From: Clostridiales bacterium
GTDB lineage: Bacteria > Bacillota_A > Clostridia > Lachnospirales > Bianqueaceae
Reading direction: 5' to 3'
Length of the DNA: 6,749 nucleotides
NCBI GenBank assembly: GCA_019423265.1
Contig: JAHZBS010000130.1
Coordinates: forward strand, 1 to 6,749
The notes under the pieces are model-generated. The model searched no databases and was not told where the DNA came from. It saw only the letters and a program-made list of their open reading frames with translations. Below, piece after piece: positions 5,323-6,749 of this stretch. A program made the position numbers and the translations under genes. Positions within the stretch are counted from its first letter, which is position 1; every line of letters starts with the position of its first letter.

Positions 5323-6749
5323 ATGGCAAAGGCAATTATGATACAGGGAACGACGTCAAACGCGGGGAAGAGCCTGCTGGCTGCCGGTCTATGCCGGGTC
5401 TTTCGCCAGGATGGATATAAGGTGGCTCCCTTTAAATCACAAAATATGGCGCTAAACTCTTTTATCACCAAGGATGGGTTTGAGATGGGGAGAGCGCAGG
5501 TGATGCAGGCGGAGGCCGCCGGAATTGCGCCGGATGTGAGGATGAACCCCATTTTGCTGAAACCCACCAGCGATCAGGGTTCCCAGGTGATCGTCAACGG
5601 CGAGGTGCTGGGCAATATGAGCGCCAAGGATTATTTCGCTAAGAAACACGAACTCATCCCCGACATTATGAAAGCCTACGGGGAGCTGGCAGAGGAGTAC
5701 GATATCATCGTGATTGAGGGGGCGGGAAGCCCGGCGGAGATCAATCTGAAAGAGCAGGACATTGTAAACATGGGGATGGCCAAGATGGCAGGCGCGCCGG
5801 TTCTGATCGTGGGGGACATCGATAAAGGCGGCGTCTTCGCGGCTCTGGCCGGCACAATGCTGCTGCTCACAGATGAGGAAAAGGCCATGGTCAAGGGAAC
5901 CATCATCAACAAATTCCGCGGGGATGTCTCGATACTGAAGCCGGGATTGACCATGCTGGAGGATATCATCCACGTGCCAGTGGTGGGGGTGGTCCCGTAT
6001 CTGCACATCCGCGTCGATGATGAAGATAGCCTGACGGAGCGGTTTGAGCGGAGTCAGAAGCCGGCGCTGGCGGATATTGCGGTTTTGCGGTTTCCCCGAA
6101 TTTCGAATTTTACGGATTTCAATCCGCTGGAATATATCGAGGGCGTGTCCCTTCGATATGTGGGCAGTGTGGGTGAGCTTGGCGACCCGGATCTGATCAT
6201 CCTCCCCGGAACGAAGAATACGATGGCCGATCTGCTGTGGATGCGGCAGTGTGGTCTGGAAGCGTGTGTGCTTAAGCATGCGGCCAAGGGAAAACCCATC
6301 TTTGGCATCTGCGGCGGCTATCAGATGCTGGGGATGACCCTCAAGGATCCCTATGGAGTCGAGCACGGAGGCGAGATGGCGGGCCTCGGCCTGTTGGATA
6401 TGGATACCATCTTTGAGAAGGCGAAAACCCGGACACAGATTTCCGGGAATCTGCCAGCCCTTGACGGAATCTTTGCCTCCCTATCGGGACTGCCCTATAC
6501 GGGGTATGAAATCCATATGGGACAGAGTGGCCGGGAGGAGAAGGTGGTGCAGAGCGGGAACGTGTACGGCAGCTATCTCCACGGATTGTTTGACCAGGAC
6601 GGCATCTCCAAGGCCATTGTGGAGGCACTGTTGAGGGCAAAAGGACTGGACGCTACCGCCGTGCAGAGTTTTGATATGGAACAGTATAAAAATCAACAGT
6701 ATGATCGATTGGCAGATGCGGTGCGGGAATCGCTGGATATGGAGTATAT
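5323..6749 (+). CDS. cbiP: Cobyric acid synthase (adenosylcobyrinate b,d,e,g-amidotransferase), 3' end missing
   Basis: CbiP (CobQ) uses glutamine and ATP to amidate side chains b, d, e and g of adenosylcobyrinate a,c-diamide. The window holds 475 codons with no stop. Family members are about 490-510 residues, so only a short tail is lost. The N-terminal ATPase domain shows the P-loop-like [10 protein letters not shown] (8-17), [11 protein letters not shown] (36-46), [14 protein letters not shown] (54-67), [12 protein letters not shown] (131-142), [10 protein letters not shown] (164-173) and IINKFRGD (194-201). The C-terminal glutaminase domain has ILPGTKNT (293-300), the nucleophile Cys330 in [11 protein letters not shown], and [11 protein letters not shown] (416-426) with catalytic His420. 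Lys168 replaces the Arg common in DIDRGG, a mild change. It is homologous to cbiA upstream but clearly the CobQ type by these motifs. Together the two place all six glutamine-dependent amidations of the corrin ring in this cluster. cobQ is the alternative gene name. Confidence 0.96.
   Translation, partial: MAKAIMIQGTTSNAGKSLLAAGLCRVFRQDGYKVAPFKSQNMALNSFITKDGFEMGRAQVMQAEAAGIAPDVRMNPILLKPTSDQGSQVIVNGEVLGNMSAKDYFAKKHELIPDIMKAYGELAEEYDIIVIEGAGSPAEINLKEQDIVNMGMAKMAGAPVLIVGDIDKGGVFAALAGTMLLLTDEEKAMVKGTIINKFRGDVSILKPGLTMLEDIIHVPVVGVVPYLHIRVDDEDSLTERFERSQKPALADIAVLRFPRISNFTDFNPLEYIEGVSLRYVGSVGELGDPDLIILPGTKNTMADLLWMRQCGLEACVLKHAAKGKPIFGICGGYQMLGMTLKDPYGVEHGGEMAGLGLLDMDTIFEKAKTRTQISGNLPALDGIFASLSGLPYTGYEIHMGQSGREEKVVQSGNVYGSYLHGLFDQDGISKAIVEALLRAKGLDATAVQSFDMEQYKNQQYDRLADAVRESLDMEY

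Larger units (their letters stand above)
1..6749 (+). other. Cobalamin/tetrapyrrole biosynthesis operon segment
   Basis: All six genes share one strand, and every junction is an overlap or a 2-nt gap: 293 (1 nt), 1789-1792 (4 nt), 2985 (1 nt), 4355-4364 (10 nt) and 5321-5322 (gap). There is no room for a terminator or separate promoter between them, so co-transcription and translational coupling are inferred. Both ends of the operon lie outside the window. A cobalamin riboswitch is commonly found ahead of such operons but none is present here. Confidence 0.85.

Noticed and set aside
5452..6366. A 304-codon open frame on the minus strand
   Set aside because: It lies wholly antisense to cbiP, whose motifs are intact along the full length. 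Its translation is rich in His, Arg, Gln and Asp with no recognisable domain, as expected from the complement of a GC-biased gene.
1..6749. Search for a riboswitch, tRNA, CRISPR, insertion sequence, terminator or novel defence-type system
   Set aside because: Nearly every base is accounted for by six recognised cobalamin/tetrapyrrole genes. There is no intergenic space for structured RNA, and I saw no repeat array, transposase or terminator hairpin followed by a T-run.

Overview
The window is a compact, single-strand (+) block of tetrapyrrole and cobalamin (vitamin B12) biosynthesis genes. Six genes lie head to tail with essentially no intergenic DNA: the 3' end of hemC, a cobA-hemD fusion, a cbiE-cbiT fusion, cbiA, cbiB, and cbiP (cobQ) running off the right edge. 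The anaerobic-type enzyme set (CbiA rather than CobB-type context, and a CbiET fusion), the strong GGAGG-like ribosome binding sites, the CobA-HemD fusion and the protein sequences all suggest an anaerobic Firmicute of the Clostridia (Lachnospiraceae/Oscillospiraceae-like) with moderately high G+C. The genus cannot be fixed from this sequence alone.

Layout: 1-293 hemC C-terminal domain with the dipyrromethane-cofactor cysteine; 293-1792 uroporphyrinogen-III C-methyltransferase fused to uroporphyrinogen-III synthase; 1789-2985 cobalt-precorrin-7 C5-methyltransferase fused to cobalt-precorrin-6B C15-methyltransferase (decarboxylating); 2985-4364 cobyrinate a,c-diamide synthase; 4355-5320 membrane adenosylcobinamide-phosphate synthase; 5323-6749 cobyric acid synthase, lacking only its extreme C-terminus. 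Junctions are 1-nt, 4-nt, 1-nt and 10-nt overlaps and one 2-nt gap, so one polycistronic mRNA with translational coupling is the simplest reading.

How they work together: HemC makes hydroxymethylbilane. The HemD half of the fusion closes it to uroporphyrinogen III, and the CobA half methylates that to precorrin-2, the branch point to siroheme and B12. After corrin-ring steps encoded outside the window, CbiT and CbiE convert cobalt-precorrin-6B through -7 to -8. CbiA then amidates side chains a and c of cobyrinate, CbiP amidates b, d, e and g, and CbiB attaches the aminopropanol arm at f. The early and late ends of the pathway are therefore both present here. The genes for cobalt insertion, most ring methylations, ring contraction, adenosylation and nucleotide-loop assembly are not.

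No RNA gene, mobile element, CRISPR array, riboswitch, promoter or terminator is visible. The operon's control region (a cobalamin riboswitch would be expected) must lie upstream. I see no undescribed system. The points worth a second look are small: motif substitutions in the two methyltransferases, the fusions, the tight gene junctions and a short direct repeat.
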